Source: Clostridium sp. CM027 (GTDB lineage: Bacteria > Bacillota > Clostridia > Clostridiales > Clostridiaceae). Taken from it: 64,000 nucleotides of DNA. The stretch is taken from contig NZ_CP077725.1 in NCBI RefSeq assembly GCF_024730565.1, positions 2,108,001 through 2,172,000 of the forward strand, read 5' to 3'. The notes under the pieces were generated by a model, which was not told the DNA's origin, made no database searches, and was given only the letters and a program-made list of their open reading frames with translations. Shown in pieces: positions 35,017 through 44,271 of the stretch; the stretch's first letter is position 1; each line of letters begins with the position of its first letter. The translations under genes were made by a program, and so were the position numbers.

Positions 35017-37497
35017 TTAAATAAATAGATTTACATTTGAATCTTCAGTTTGGCCTAGGTAATAACCAACTCCACCAATTTTCACTCCATCAATAAGTTC
35101 TTCCTTTGTAATTCCCATAACATCCATGGACATTGAGCAGGCTACCACTTCCACTCCACTATCAATCGCTGATTTTATTAAGTCCTCAAGAGAACTTATA
35201 TTTTTATTCTTCATTACTGATCGAATCATTTTAGCTCCAATTCCCATCATGTTCATTTGTGAAAGTTTAAGTTTCTTACTTCCTCTTGGCATCATAACTC
35301 CAAACATTGAATCTATTAAACCTTTTTTTACAGATACTTTTTCAGGTTTCCGTATGATGTTAAGACCCCAGAAGGTAAATAAAATAGTAACTTTACTCCC
35401 CATTGCAACTGCTCCATTTGCGATAATAAATGCCGCAATAGCTTTGTCTAAATCACCACTAAAAACTACCATTGTTTTATTATTTTTTTCCACTATATCT
35501 GAGGAACATGATTTATTTATTTTTGTAAGATTATTATTGTTTTTTTTTATAAATGCGTAAACCATACCTTTTTCTTTTCTTAAATCTATTAATTCATTAT
35601 TTGTTTTATTACACCAAGATTTAATGTCCTCATAAAATCCAGGGTCAGTTGCTGTTACTTTTAATATTTGATCTTCATTTAAATCGTCAATGCTAGCTTT
35701 AACTTGAATTAGCGGTCCAGGACAACATAGTCCACAAGCATCGAGAGTTTTATCATAATTATCAACGCTTATAGCCACTTCATCCTTTATAACTTGAGTA
35801 TCTGGATCTAAACTCTGATTTTTGGGTATATCCCTAATTTTAGCTTTATTTGGTTTAAAATTTAAACTTGAAGCTGATTTATATCCCCCAGTTAAGTTTT
35901 TAACCTTAAATTGTTTTTGAGCTAAAATTCTTGCAGCTACGTATCCTCTTAATCCTACCTGACAATACTCAATAATTTCTTTGTTTGTGTCAAGTTCACC
36001 AATTCTTTCTCTTAAACTATCTACAGGAATATTTATAGCGCCTTCAATATGTCCATTATTAAATTCCATTTCGGTACGAACATCTAATACCGTAACATTT
36101 TCTTTATCGTAGTCTATAAACTGATCTGTGGTTAATACATCCACTCTTCCTGCTAACACATTTTCAGCGACAAAACCGGCCATATTTACTGGATCCTTAG
36201 CAGATGAGAAAGGTGGTGCATATGAAAGTTCTAATTCAGTTAAATCAGTTACTGTTCCACCAAGTCTAATAACTGTAGCAAGTACATCTATTCTCTTGTC
36301 CACTCCATCGTAACCTACACCTTGAGCTCCGAGTATTTTACCTTCATCATTAAAAATAAGTTTTAATGTCATTGAAAGGGCTGCTGGATAATAGGAAGCA
36401 TGACTTGCAGGGTGTACAAATATAACTTTATAAGGGATATTAAGTCTTGTTAAAGTTCTTTCATTATTGCCTGTACTTGCGGCTGTTAAACCAAATACCT
36501 TTATAATTGAAGTACCCTGAGTTCCCTTATATGTAGTTTTTAAACCAGCTATATTATCGGCTGCTATTCTACCTTGCTTATTTGCAGGACCAGCTAGTGG
36601 TATTGCAGTATTTGTTTTGTTTATAAAATCTACAACTTCAATAGCATCACCTACTGCAAATACTCCCTCTGCACTAGTTTCCATTTTATTATTTACTAAT
36701 ATATGACCCTTAGGGCCTACTTTAATACCAGCTTCTTTCGCAAATCCAGTATCAGGGAATACGCCTATTGCCAATATAATCATATCAGCGCTTAATTTTG
36801 CACCACTATTTAAAGCTATTTCAACACCATCTTCAGTATCTTTAAAGGCTTTAACTTCATCATTCAAAATTATTTCTACACCGTTATCTGAAATTTCTTT
36901 TTCGACGGTTACAACAATATCCGTGTCAAAAGGAGCCATTATATGAGGTGCTGCTTCTACTAGAGTAACCTTAAGACCTCTTTCTTTTAAGTTTTCAGCC
37001 ATTTCCACACCAACATATCCTCCACCAATAACTACCGCACTATTAATACCTTTTTTATCCACATATGTTTTAATGTTATCAGTATCTGGTATATTTCTTA
37101 AAGTAAATATTCTTTTATTGTTTATACCTTCTATATTAGGTTTAATTGCTTTTGCTCCTGGTGATAACACTAAATAATCATAACTTTCTTCATAAGTGCC
37201 TTTAGCCTTACTATTAACTGTTACAACCTTTTTGCCCGTGTTAATGGAAGTTACCTCACTGTTATTTCTTACATCTATGTTAAATCTAGCTTTCATACTC
37301 TCAGGTGTTTGTACTAAAAGCTTATCTCTTTCTTTTATTACCTCACCAATATAATAAGGTAGCCCACAATTTGCAAAAGAAATGTATTCATCTCTCTCAA
37401 ACATAATTATTTCTGCATTTTCATCTAGTCGTCGTAACCTTGCGGCGGCTGAAGCTCCACCAGCTACGCCACCTACAATTAATATTTTTTTTATCAC
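35017..37497 (-). CDS. CoA-disulfide reductase/rhodanese/TusA/DsrE multidomain fusion
   Basis: 826 residues in four parts. Residues 1-450 are a flavin-dependent pyridine nucleotide-disulfide oxidoreductase of the CoA-disulfide reductase type: FAD site GGVAGGASAAARL, single redox Cys in FANCGLPYYIG, second dinucleotide site VVIGGGYVGVEMAE. About 455-545 is a rhodanese domain with Cys in EYCQVGLRG. About 585-660 is a TusA domain (DACGLCCPGPLIQ). About 665-826 is DsrE/DsrH-like with VVACSMSMDVMG. The parts could pass persulfide sulfur from one Cys to the next within one chain. Start is GTG after GGGGGA. A separate rhodanese gene lies 97 bp upstream. Confidence 0.9.
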   Translation of the reverse strand: MIKKILIVGGVAGGASAAARLRRLDENAEIIMFERDEYISFANCGLPYYIGEVIKERDKLLVQTPESMKARFNIDVRNNSEVTSINTGKKVVTVNSKAKGTYEESYDYLVLSPGAKAIKPNIEGINNKRIFTLRNIPDTDNIKTYVDKKGINSAVVIGGGYVGVEMAENLKERGLKVTLVEAAPHIMAPFDTDIVVTVEKEISDNGVEIILNDEVKAFKDTEDGVEIALNSGAKLSADMIILAIGVFPDTGFAKEAGIKVGPKGHILVNNKMETSAEGVFAVGDAIEVVDFINKTNTAIPLAGPANKQGRIAADNIAGLKTTYKGTQGTSIIKVFGLTAASTGNNERTLTRLNIPYKVIFVHPASHASYYPAALSMTLKLIFNDEGKILGAQGVGYDGVDKRIDVLATVIRLGGTVTDLTELELSYAPPFSSAKDPVNMAGFVAENVLAGRVDVLTTDQFIDYDKENVTVLDVRTEMEFNNGHIEGAINIPVDSLRERIGELDTNKEIIEYCQVGLRGYVAARILAQKQFKVKNLTGGYKSASSLNFKPNKAKIRDIPKNQSLDPDTQVIKDEVAISVDNYDKTLDACGLCCPGPLIQVKASIDDLNEDQILKVTATDPGFYEDIKSWCNKTNNELIDLRKEKGMVYAFIKKNNNNLTKINKSCSSDIVEKNNKTMVVFSGDLDKAIAAFIIANGAVAMGSKVTILFTFWGLNIIRKPEKVSVKKGLIDSMFGVMMPRGSKKLKLSQMNMMGIGAKMIRSVMKNKNISSLEDLIKSAIDSGVEVVACSMSMDVMGITKEELIDGVKIGGVGYYLGQTEDSNVNLFI

Positions 37498-37593
37498 AAA
37501 TATCCCCCTCTTATTCTTTTAATTGGTTTACTAACTTTATTATTATTTCATCTTTAATTTTATACTTAACATCATGTGGATATTATCCGAGCA

Positions 37594-37917
37594 TCATCTA
37601 GTTAGACCGTATCTCCAAGAAGATATTCCACGACCTAGATGGTAAATATTTTCAAAATCATTGCTTTCCAAAATATCCACTGCTCTTGGGCTTCTTCCAC
37701 CAGATGCACAATAAACTAGTACCGGCTTATCTTTATACTTATCAAATTCAGCAAGTTTCATAGGAAGAATCTGAACTGGAACAAGTTTTGCTCCTTGAAT
37801 GTGACCATTATCATATTCCTCTTTAGTTCTAACATCTAAAATAATAAGTTCTTTATCACCACTTATAAGCTTATATGCCTCTTCTGCACTGACATTTTTA
37901 ACCTTTGAATTAAACAT
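37594..37917 (-). CDS. Rhodanese-domain sulfurtransferase
   Basis: 107 residues, a single rhodanese domain. The active-site loop is YCASGGRSPR, with the persulfide-forming Cys near residue 70. The N-terminal part has LIILDVRTKEEYDNGHIQGA, as in other single-domain rhodaneses. It probably supplies sulfane sulfur, and lies on the same strand as the sulfur-relay fusion downstream. GGGAGG precedes the ATG. The upstream gap to 38222 holds the hydrogenase terminator and no gene. Confidence 0.88.
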   Translation of the reverse strand: MFNSKVKNVSAEEAYKLISGDKELIILDVRTKEEYDNGHIQGAKLVPVQILPMKLAEFDKYKDKPVLVYCASGGRSPRAVDILESNDFENIYHLGRGISSWRYGLTR

Positions 37918-38060
37918 AGTTTAAGCCTCCCTAGAAAATTTATATTTATATATTATTATATCTTAATATTACGTTATAATAATACAATAACATATATAAA
38001 ATAAAAAGCAATAGAAATTTCAAATTTCACTAAGTATTTATTTTTAACCACTTAATAAAA

Positions 38061-38092
38061 AAAGATACACGAAAGTTATTCGTGTACCAAAC
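38061..38092 (-). terminator. Terminator of the [NiFe]-hydrogenase operon
   Basis: Stem TACACGAA/TTCGTGTA, 5-nt loop, followed on the minus strand by CTTTTTTTATT. It lies about 130 bp past the maturation protease gene. The intervening 38093-38221 holds nothing recognisable. Confidence 0.75.
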
Positions 38093-38221
38093 TATTTCAC
38101 TATTTTAATTTCTTTCTTTAATTATTGTAAAAATTGGAATCACCGGTGAAACTGTAATATATCTTCAACAATCATTTCAAGAATTATTATGTTTAAATTA
38201 GCTGAAATTACTTTATTGGGA

Positions 38222-38656
38222 TTATATAATAAAGCTCAATATCTCCTTAGATATATATTCTACTTGCGCCTGTAAAATATGGCTTAACCCAATATTTATA
38301 TCTATATTGTCAATTTCTATTCCTATAAAATAACCCTTAATATCCATCTTGTACATATTTACTAGGTCCAATAACCCTAAAGAGTGAATAGACCTACTCT
38401 GCCCTCTAATTTTTTTTATATCATTCAAACTTTTAAAAGTTACTGTGCCTGGTGAACTTCCATAATATGTTGAATCTATAATATAAAATATATCTCGCTG
38501 GTTTAATTTTGAAAAACAAAATTCTACATCTGTTTCTCCTATAATAGTTTCAATACCTTTATCCTCTAGGTTGTTTTTAATTTTTTCTAAAATAAGCACT
38601 GCTACTGCATCATCCATCATCAACCTATTACCTATAGCCATGACCTTTTTACCCAC
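38222..38656 (-). CDS. [NiFe]-hydrogenase maturation endopeptidase (HyaD/HybD family)
   Basis: 144 residues. The motif GNRLMMDDAVAV at the N-terminus is the nickel-sensing GNxLMxDD segment; a second Asp (IIDSTYYG) and His (RSIHSLGL) fit the metal site. The protease removes the C-terminal tail of the large subunit after nickel insertion. The large subunit in this operon ends with 14 residues past its final His, which fits. The start appears to be GTG (GAGG about 10 nt upstream). It is the last gene of the operon, 53 bp after the second hypB. Confidence 0.82.
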   Translation of the reverse strand: MGKKVMAIGNRLMMDDAVAVLILEKIKNNLEDKGIETIIGETDVEFCFSKLNQRDIFYIIDSTYYGSSPGTVTFKSLNDIKKIRGQSRSIHSLGLLDLVNMYKMDIKGYFIGIEIDNIDINIGLSHILQAQVEYISKEILSFII

Positions 38657-38709
38657 ATTAACTCAACCTCTCATAAAAAAAATCCTAATATAACCAGAAC
38701 CTAAATTTT

Positions 38710-39378
38710 TTATTTGTACCTACTTATTTTTTTCTTTGCTTGTTTCAAAATCCATTCGCTTAGTTCATCCATTCCCTGGTTTTTGGTGCAGGATGTTTGA
38801 AAAATCTTTGCCTTAGCATTTATTAGTTTAATATCTTTATAAAACTCTCCTTCCTTAAAATCCGTAAATCCAATTAAATCAACTTTATTTAAAATTATCG
38901 CGGTGCTTTTTTCAAACATCAGTGGATATTTTAAAGGCTTGTCATTACCTTCCGTAACGCTGAGTACGCAAAGTTTTATATCCTCACCAATTTCAAATTC
39001 AGCTGGAGATGCTATGCTCCCCACATTCTCTATAATAATAAGATCTATCTCTCTTAAATCAAAGTTCAATGATGCTTCTCTTACCATTCCTCCATCTAAA
39101 TAACAGGGCCCCGCAGTATTAATCTGTACTACTGGAACGCCCTGGGCTTCAATTCGCTCTGCATCTTTAGTTGTATATAAGTCTCCTTCAATGACCGCCA
39201 TATTTAAGTTTTCTTTAAGCTTTGGAATTAACTTCTCAAGTATAGATGTTTTACCAGACCCTGGAGTGCTCATTAGATTTATAACAAATATGCCCTCTTC
39301 ATCGAAAAGGTTTTTATTTTCCATATGGATTTCTTCATTAGTATTAACCATATTAATACTAATATTTATTTCACTCAT
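38710..39378 (-). CDS. HypB paralogue with altered metal site
   Basis: 222 residues, collinear without gaps with HypB at 44272-44940. The GTPase parts are intact (P-loop STPGSGKT at 37-44, NKVDL). The metal-binding ligands are not: HypB has Cys92-His93 and Cys124, here residues 92-93 are Cys-Tyr (GPCYLDG) and residue 124 is Ser (SIASPAEF). Cys89 is also replaced, by Ala. In characterised HypB those Cys/His residues hold Zn or Ni at the dimer interface. This copy may be a regulatory or chaperone version specific to the nearby large subunit, or may be decaying. GGAG precedes the ATG. Confidence 0.88.
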   Translation of the reverse strand: MSEINISINMVNTNEEIHMENKNLFDEEGIFVINLMSTPGSGKTSILEKLIPKLKENLNMAVIEGDLYTTKDAERIEAQGVPVVQINTAGPCYLDGGMVREASLNFDLREIDLIIIENVGSIASPAEFEIGEDIKLCVLSVTEGNDKPLKYPLMFEKSTAIILNKVDLIGFTDFKEGEFYKDIKLINAKAKIFQTSCTKNQGMDELSEWILKQAKKKISRYK

Positions 39379-39466
39379 TTCACTATTCTCCTTCTATCGT
39401 ATACAAATATAATTCATATCTTTTTACATATTTTTTTAAAATAACTAGTCAGTATTCCAATTGTAT

Positions 39467-40867
39467 TTAAGTAACATTTATATAATAAGGCTCACCATAT
39501 TCTGTATTAACATGGGTGGCACAAGATATGCAAGGATCAAAGGAGCGCACTATACGACCTATCTCCACAGGATTTTTAGGATTTTGAATTTCGCTGCCAA
39601 TGAGAGCGCTCTCAAGAGCTCCATGCTGCCTAATCTCGTCCATTGGTGAAAGATTCCAAGCAGTAGGAGTAACTATATCGCAATTTTTTATAATTCCTTT
39701 TTCTATAGTAGTCCAATGCCCGAGAGCTCCCCTAACAGCATCACAAAGTCCTATTCCCTGTGCACTCTCTGGAATAATATATTTTTCCTGTACTGCTGGT
39801 ATAGGCTCTACTTCCTCAAGTATTATAAACATTTTTTCACAAAGTTTCTTCCCCTCTAATACTCTAGCCATAAGCCTATCCATTGTGGATATACTATTTT
39901 TATAGGAACCTGATAAAATCATACGGGCAAGTGGTCCAACCTGTACAACTTTACCTTTATACCTAGGCGCTTTGATAAATGTATAGGCTCCCTGCTTTTT
40001 AATATCTGTTTCAGATGGGTAATTGGATGGAACTTCACTAGATATCGAACCTTTATACCAAGAAAATGCTGAACTCTCTGTTATTGCTTTTACATCTAAC
40101 ATAGCCATATCACCGTCAATATAACTTGAAGGCTGTACATACTGCATTTCTTTATTATGCAAATCATGAAATAAGCCATAGCTTAAAAGATTTCTTGTCC
40201 CACCACCAATCTTAAAATACTCCGGATAATAATGAGCTATAATATTTATATCATCAACCATGTTTTCACACATAAATTCACTGATAGTTTGTAGTATGGA
40301 TTTCAGTCTTATAATTTTAGAAGCATCCATGTTTGCAGTGGTTCCACCCACAAATACACCATGATTATGTGGTGCTTTCCCCCCTATAAGAGCTACAATT
40401 TCATGAGCAAGGCGGCTACACTCTAGCGCCTTCACATAATCTTTATTGATTTTTTCTGTGTATTTGCCGGAAAGTCTAAAATCATAGTCTGAATTTCCTG
40501 GAGCCATTGTTATATTCACATAATCCGGGAATACAAAAATACAAATTTGCCTCATGATATTTTGAAGATACTCCGCCCCATGTGCAAAGTTTCTGATTCT
40601 TACTCCATTCTCATTTGGCGTTACCTTTAGCGCATCTTCTAATGCCAGACTTGCTACTAACCCATGAGATGTAGAACATATACCACATATTCTTTCAGTA
40701 AAATATACTGCATCTAATGGGGGACGTCCTATTAACATCTTTTCAAAGCCTCTAAACTGAATCCCACCGCTTTTAGCATCTACTATTTTATTTTTTTTTA
40801 TTTCTACTTCTATGCTTAAAGGCCCCATAATTCTAGTTATAGGGTCTATAGTTATTTTGGTAGTCAC
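39467..40867 (-). CDS. [NiFe]-hydrogenase large subunit
   Basis: 466 residues. The L1 motif RICGICSTSH (near residue 60) and L2 motif DPCISCATH (near residue 450) provide the four Cys ligands of the NiFe site. After the last His come 14 residues (VNTEYG...YYINVT), the tail a maturation protease would remove. A GTG start at 40867 is favoured: GAGGTG lies 6 nt before it and it yields the family N-terminus MTTKITIDPITRI. No cytochrome b subunit or membrane anchor follows, so the electron partner is unknown. The exact hydrogenase group cannot be set by eye. Confidence 0.92.
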   Translation of the reverse strand: MTTKITIDPITRIMGPLSIEVEIKKNKIVDAKSGGIQFRGFEKMLIGRPPLDAVYFTERICGICSTSHGLVASLALEDALKVTPNENGVRIRNFAHGAEYLQNIMRQICIFVFPDYVNITMAPGNSDYDFRLSGKYTEKINKDYVKALECSRLAHEIVALIGGKAPHNHGVFVGGTTANMDASKIIRLKSILQTISEFMCENMVDDINIIAHYYPEYFKIGGGTRNLLSYGLFHDLHNKEMQYVQPSSYIDGDMAMLDVKAITESSAFSWYKGSISSEVPSNYPSETDIKKQGAYTFIKAPRYKGKVVQVGPLARMILSGSYKNSISTMDRLMARVLEGKKLCEKMFIILEEVEPIPAVQEKYIIPESAQGIGLCDAVRGALGHWTTIEKGIIKNCDIVTPTAWNLSPMDEIRQHGALESALIGSEIQNPKNPVEIGRIVRSFDPCISCATHVNTEYGEPYYINVT

Positions 40868-40935
40868 CGCAATCACCTCACTCTGGAATAAATTTGAACT
40901 AACAATTGTTATCTACCTCAATTGTTAAGCATCCC

Positions 40936-41769
40936 TCAATACTTAATAAAAGGTTCTGTGCCATCCGGAAAAAATTCACTAGCGCAACCTATGCATGGCG
41001 TATTAGCATCCACTGGCCAATTGATTCTCGAATTCCATAATCCAAGTGGACAATAAGCTTTTGTAATAGGCCCTTTACATCCAACCTTTATCATGCACTC
41101 TTTTTCTCCTAGCTTCCCTGCATATACTTTGTTATCAAAATATGAGCGTCTTGGGCAATTAGTGTGGTTGTTTTCTTTAAAAAACATTACTGGTCGCCCT
41201 TTCTCATCTATTTCAATCTTTTTATAAAGAATAATACTAGCTATAGTTCCCATAACCCACAGAGGGTTTGATGGACAGCCTGGAATATTTATTACCTCAC
41301 GTCCAAGGAAATCCCCTAGACTTTTACACCCTGTTGGATTAGGTCTAGCTGCAGATATCCCTCCAAATGAAGCACAAGTTCCAATAGCTATTATTGCTTT
41401 TGCTTTCCGCGCTGCTAAATTAATAGCTTCTGCTGTAGGTATCCGCCTACCCTTATAGGTTGCAAATATATTATAGAATCCCTCATCCATATTAGTTAGT
41501 GCCCCTTCTACCCCTAATATGAAATCTGTATTTAAAACCTCTAAGAACTTTTCATAGGCAACTTCGCCTTCTTCTTGCATAAGGCTAGGGCTAAATTTCA
41601 AATCAACCATTTCTTGTAGGAAATAAAGAACATCTGGCTGGTCTGCATTTAGAAAAGAAATTATATTCCCCATACAACCATTAGCCTCCATCCATACAAA
41701 ATTAATTTTTTTCGCTTCACCTTTATGAATTTCACCTATGGCACTCTTTATAAGTTTTCTTTCATGCAA
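40936..41769 (-). CDS. [NiFe]-hydrogenase small subunit
   Basis: About 277 residues. The proximal cluster region begins with EANGCMGN and includes GTCASFGGI and PGCPSNPLW. Medial and distal cluster ligands lie in HTNCPRRSYF, VGCKGP, YCPLGLWN and CIGCASEFF. There is no twin-arginine signal peptide, so the enzyme is probably cytoplasmic or recruited to the membrane by another protein. The start is uncertain: TTG at 41769 has GGGAGG 7 nt upstream, while an ATG at 41784 has only a weak site and contains that GGGAGG. It precedes the large subunit by 68 bp. Confidence 0.9.
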   Translation of the reverse strand: MHERKLIKSAIGEIHKGEAKKINFVWMEANGCMGNIISFLNADQPDVLYFLQEMVDLKFSPSLMQEEGEVAYEKFLEVLNTDFILGVEGALTNMDEGFYNIFATYKGRRIPTAEAINLAARKAKAIIAIGTCASFGGISAARPNPTGCKSLGDFLGREVINIPGCPSNPLWVMGTIASIILYKKIEIDEKGRPVMFFKENNHTNCPRRSYFDNKVYAGKLGEKECMIKVGCKGPITKAYCPLGLWNSRINWPVDANTPCIGCASEFFPDGTEPFIKY

Positions 41770-41904
41770 AATACTCCCTCCCATTTATCCTTCATTAATA
41801 TATATTGAAATAATCTTTTCATTATGCGGTATTAATCACTAAATAATTATACTCAAAATAAATAAGACAGAGATACATAATCCCTGACCTTTCTTGTGTA
41901 AACT

Positions 41905-42912
41905 TTAACATATTCTTGGAAGCTGAATTCCAGATGGCATATCAACTATTCTTTTTCCCCCTACTACTGTATTTAAATAAACTTTTTGCCCTAATTCCTG
42001 CGTAACTTTTCCGATAATTGCGGCTTCAGAACCTAATGGATGCTTTCTCATCGCATTAAGTACCTTTTCAGCATAATATTCTGGTACAAAAGCACAAAGT
42101 TTTCCTTCATTAGCAATATATAACGGATCCAATCCAAGCATCTCAGTGGCACCTTTTACTTCGTCTTTAAGTGGCAATTTATTTTCTTCAAGAGCTATGG
42201 TTACATTGCTAAATTCACTAATTTCATTAAGCACTGCTGCGACTCCACCTCTTGTAGCATCACGAATAACATGGATTCCGTCATATGCTTCAAGCATTGT
42301 GTCTACTAAGGAATTAAGGCAGGCACAATCACTTTTTAAATTTCCTTCTAAACCAAGTTTATTTCTTTCACACATTATTGTCATTCCATGGTCTCCTAAT
42401 GTGCCATTTATTATGACGTAGTCTCCCGCTCTTGCATTAGCACAGTTAATATTAACATTTTCATAAATCCTGCCAATACCAGAAGTGTTAATAAAAATCC
42501 CATCCACACTGCCTTTTTCTACAACTTTTGTGTCTCCAGCTACAATTTTTACACCTGCTTTATTAGCTTCTTCTGCCATAGACTTCACAATTTCTTCTAA
42601 TTTTCCAATAGAAAAACCCTCTTCAATAATAAAAGCGCTTGTTAGATAAAGTGGCTTTGCTCCACTTACGGCTAGGTCATTTACAGTACCGCAAATTGCT
42701 AATTTACCAATATTACCCCCATTAAAAAATATTGGATTTACTACAAAAGAATCCGTAGTAAAAGCAAGTCTTGCAAAATCTATATCTACTTGAGCTGCAT
42801 CATTCATCTGATCTAAAATATCATTATTAAAATATTTGAAAAACACTTCATTAATCAATTTATTTGATTGCACCCCACCACTTCCGTGACTTAGGGTTAT
42901 ATTGCCCCTCAT
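41905..42912 (-). CDS. hypE: Hydrogenase maturation protein HypE
   Basis: 335 residues, PurM-like ATP-dependent fold (GDTKVVEKG, RDATRGGVAAVLNE). The conserved C-terminal PRIC ends in the Cys that is carbamoylated by HypF and dehydrated to a thiocyanate. HypE then gives the cyanide to the iron held by HypC/HypD. AGGAGG precedes the ATG, which lies 15 bp after the hypD stop. Confidence 0.96.
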   Translation of the reverse strand: MRGNITLSHGSGGVQSNKLINEVFFKYFNNDILDQMNDAAQVDIDFARLAFTTDSFVVNPIFFNGGNIGKLAICGTVNDLAVSGAKPLYLTSAFIIEEGFSIGKLEEIVKSMAEEANKAGVKIVAGDTKVVEKGSVDGIFINTSGIGRIYENVNINCANARAGDYVIINGTLGDHGMTIMCERNKLGLEGNLKSDCACLNSLVDTMLEAYDGIHVIRDATRGGVAAVLNEISEFSNVTIALEENKLPLKDEVKGATEMLGLDPLYIANEGKLCAFVPEYYAEKVLNAMRKHPLGSEAAIIGKVTQELGQKVYLNTVVGGKRIVDMPSGIQLPRIC

Positions 42913-42927
42913 TAGAAAGACCTCCTG

Positions 42928-44019
42928 TTATTTAATATCTTTGTGGTATCTATAATATGCTGCACATGTACCTTCTGATGAAACCATGCAGGAGCCAACT
43001 GGATTTTCTGGGCTGCAGAGTTTTTTGAAAAGCGGACAATCCATTGGTTTAATTTTGCCCTTAAGTATTTCTCCACATTTGCAGCCAGGACTGCCATCGT
43101 ATTCTTCATAATTGATTTTGAAATGCTTAAGTGCGTCAAAAGCTTCGTACTTACTATTAAACTCCAGACCACTTTGGGGTATTACCCCAATTCCTCTCCA
43201 CCTACTATCCACAATTTTAAAAGCTTTATTTAAATATTCTTTAGCATTTGGATTACCCTCAGTTTTAACTATTCTTTTATATTCATTCACAATTCTATAA
43301 TCCTTTTTGCTAATTAAGCTTACTAGTGTATTCAAACCTTGAAGTATATCTAAAGGCTCAAACCCCGTAACCACTCCAGGAATATTATAATCCATGCTTA
43401 AAAATCCATATGGTTTCGTACCGATAATTGCACAAACATGCCCTGGCAATAAAAATCCGTCTATTTTTAATTCTTTATCTTGAACTAAAGCCGCCATAAC
43501 AGGCGGAACGATTTTGTGGGAGGTAAAGAAAAATAAATTGCTCAGGTTATTTTTTTTAGCCTCTATAGCGGTAACCGCAGTCATCGGCGCAGTAGTTTCA
43601 AATCCCACTGACAAAAATACTACCTTTTTAGAAGGGTTTTGTGAAGCCATATTAAGGCAATCCATTGGTGAGTATACTATTCTTACATCTGCACCTTCTG
43701 CCTTTTTCTTACTTAGTGAACCTTTTTTGCCGGGTACTCTCATCATATCTCCAAAAGTTGCAATAATTACATCCTTTTCACCTGAAAGTGTCAGTGCGGT
43801 GTCTATATAGCTCTGAGGTGTAACGCACACAGGACAACCTGGGCCTGATATCAGATTTACATTTGGAGGAAGTACGTCCCTAATACCATATCTGAATATA
43901 GCCATAGTATGGGTACCACAAACCTCCATAATGTTTATCTTTTTACTCGAAATGTTATTTAGCCTTTCTACGAGTTTTTTTGAGTATTCATTGTTTCTAA
44001 ATTCATCAACAAACTTCAT
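42928..44019 (-). CDS. hypD: Hydrogenase maturation protein HypD
   Basis: 363 residues. Conserved motifs are MEVCGTHTMAIFRYG near the N-terminus, GPGCPVCVTP (the CxxC that handles iron), GFETTAPMT and GAxC-type C-terminal [4Fe-4S] ligands (SPGCKCGEI, CPLFKKLC). With HypC it assembles the Fe(CN)2CO unit. The ATG at 44019 follows AAGGAG about 10 nt upstream and overlaps hypC by 14 bp; an upstream TTG at 44025 is a weaker alternative. Confidence 0.95.
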   Translation of the reverse strand: MKFVDEFRNNEYSKKLVERLNNISSKKINIMEVCGTHTMAIFRYGIRDVLPPNVNLISGPGCPVCVTPQSYIDTALTLSGEKDVIIATFGDMMRVPGKKGSLSKKKAEGADVRIVYSPMDCLNMASQNPSKKVVFLSVGFETTAPMTAVTAIEAKKNNLSNLFFFTSHKIVPPVMAALVQDKELKIDGFLLPGHVCAIIGTKPYGFLSMDYNIPGVVTGFEPLDILQGLNTLVSLISKKDYRIVNEYKRIVKTEGNPNAKEYLNKAFKIVDSRWRGIGVIPQSGLEFNSKYEAFDALKHFKINYEEYDGSPGCKCGEILKGKIKPMDCPLFKKLCSPENPVGSCMVSSEGTCAAYYRYHKDIK

Positions 44020-44230
44020 TTTCAAGAAGCTCCTTAAAAATATCCAAGGTTATTTTTGCTTCTTCTTCGTCTACCTTTTGTATTGCACAACCTGCATGTA
44101 CAAGTACATATTCGCCCACAGATACATCTGGCAAAAGATGCATAAATACTTCTCTTTTCATATTTCCAATCTCTACAACACCTTTATTTTCGTCTATTTT
44201 TAAAACCTTTCCTGGAACTGCTAGGCACAT
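44006..44230 (-). CDS. hypC: Hydrogenase assembly chaperone HypC
   Basis: 74 residues beginning MCLAVPGKVLKI; the N-terminal Cys2 binds the iron centre and HypD or the large-subunit precursor. The sequence and length are typical of the HypC/HupF/HyaA family. One hypC serves here; no second copy accompanies the second hypB. It follows hypB by 41 bp and overlaps hypD. Confidence 0.94.
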   Translation of the reverse strand: MCLAVPGKVLKIDENKGVVEIGNMKREVFMHLLPDVSVGEYVLVHAGCAIQKVDEEEAKITLDIFKELLENEVC

Positions 44231-44271
44231 CCTCGTTCCTCCTTATTCTTTAACTGAAAAGTATTTTCTAT

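Noticed and set aside
42912-43172. Minus-strand 86-codon frame inside hypD
   Set aside because: Out of frame with hypD, which is fully supported; no ribosome site.
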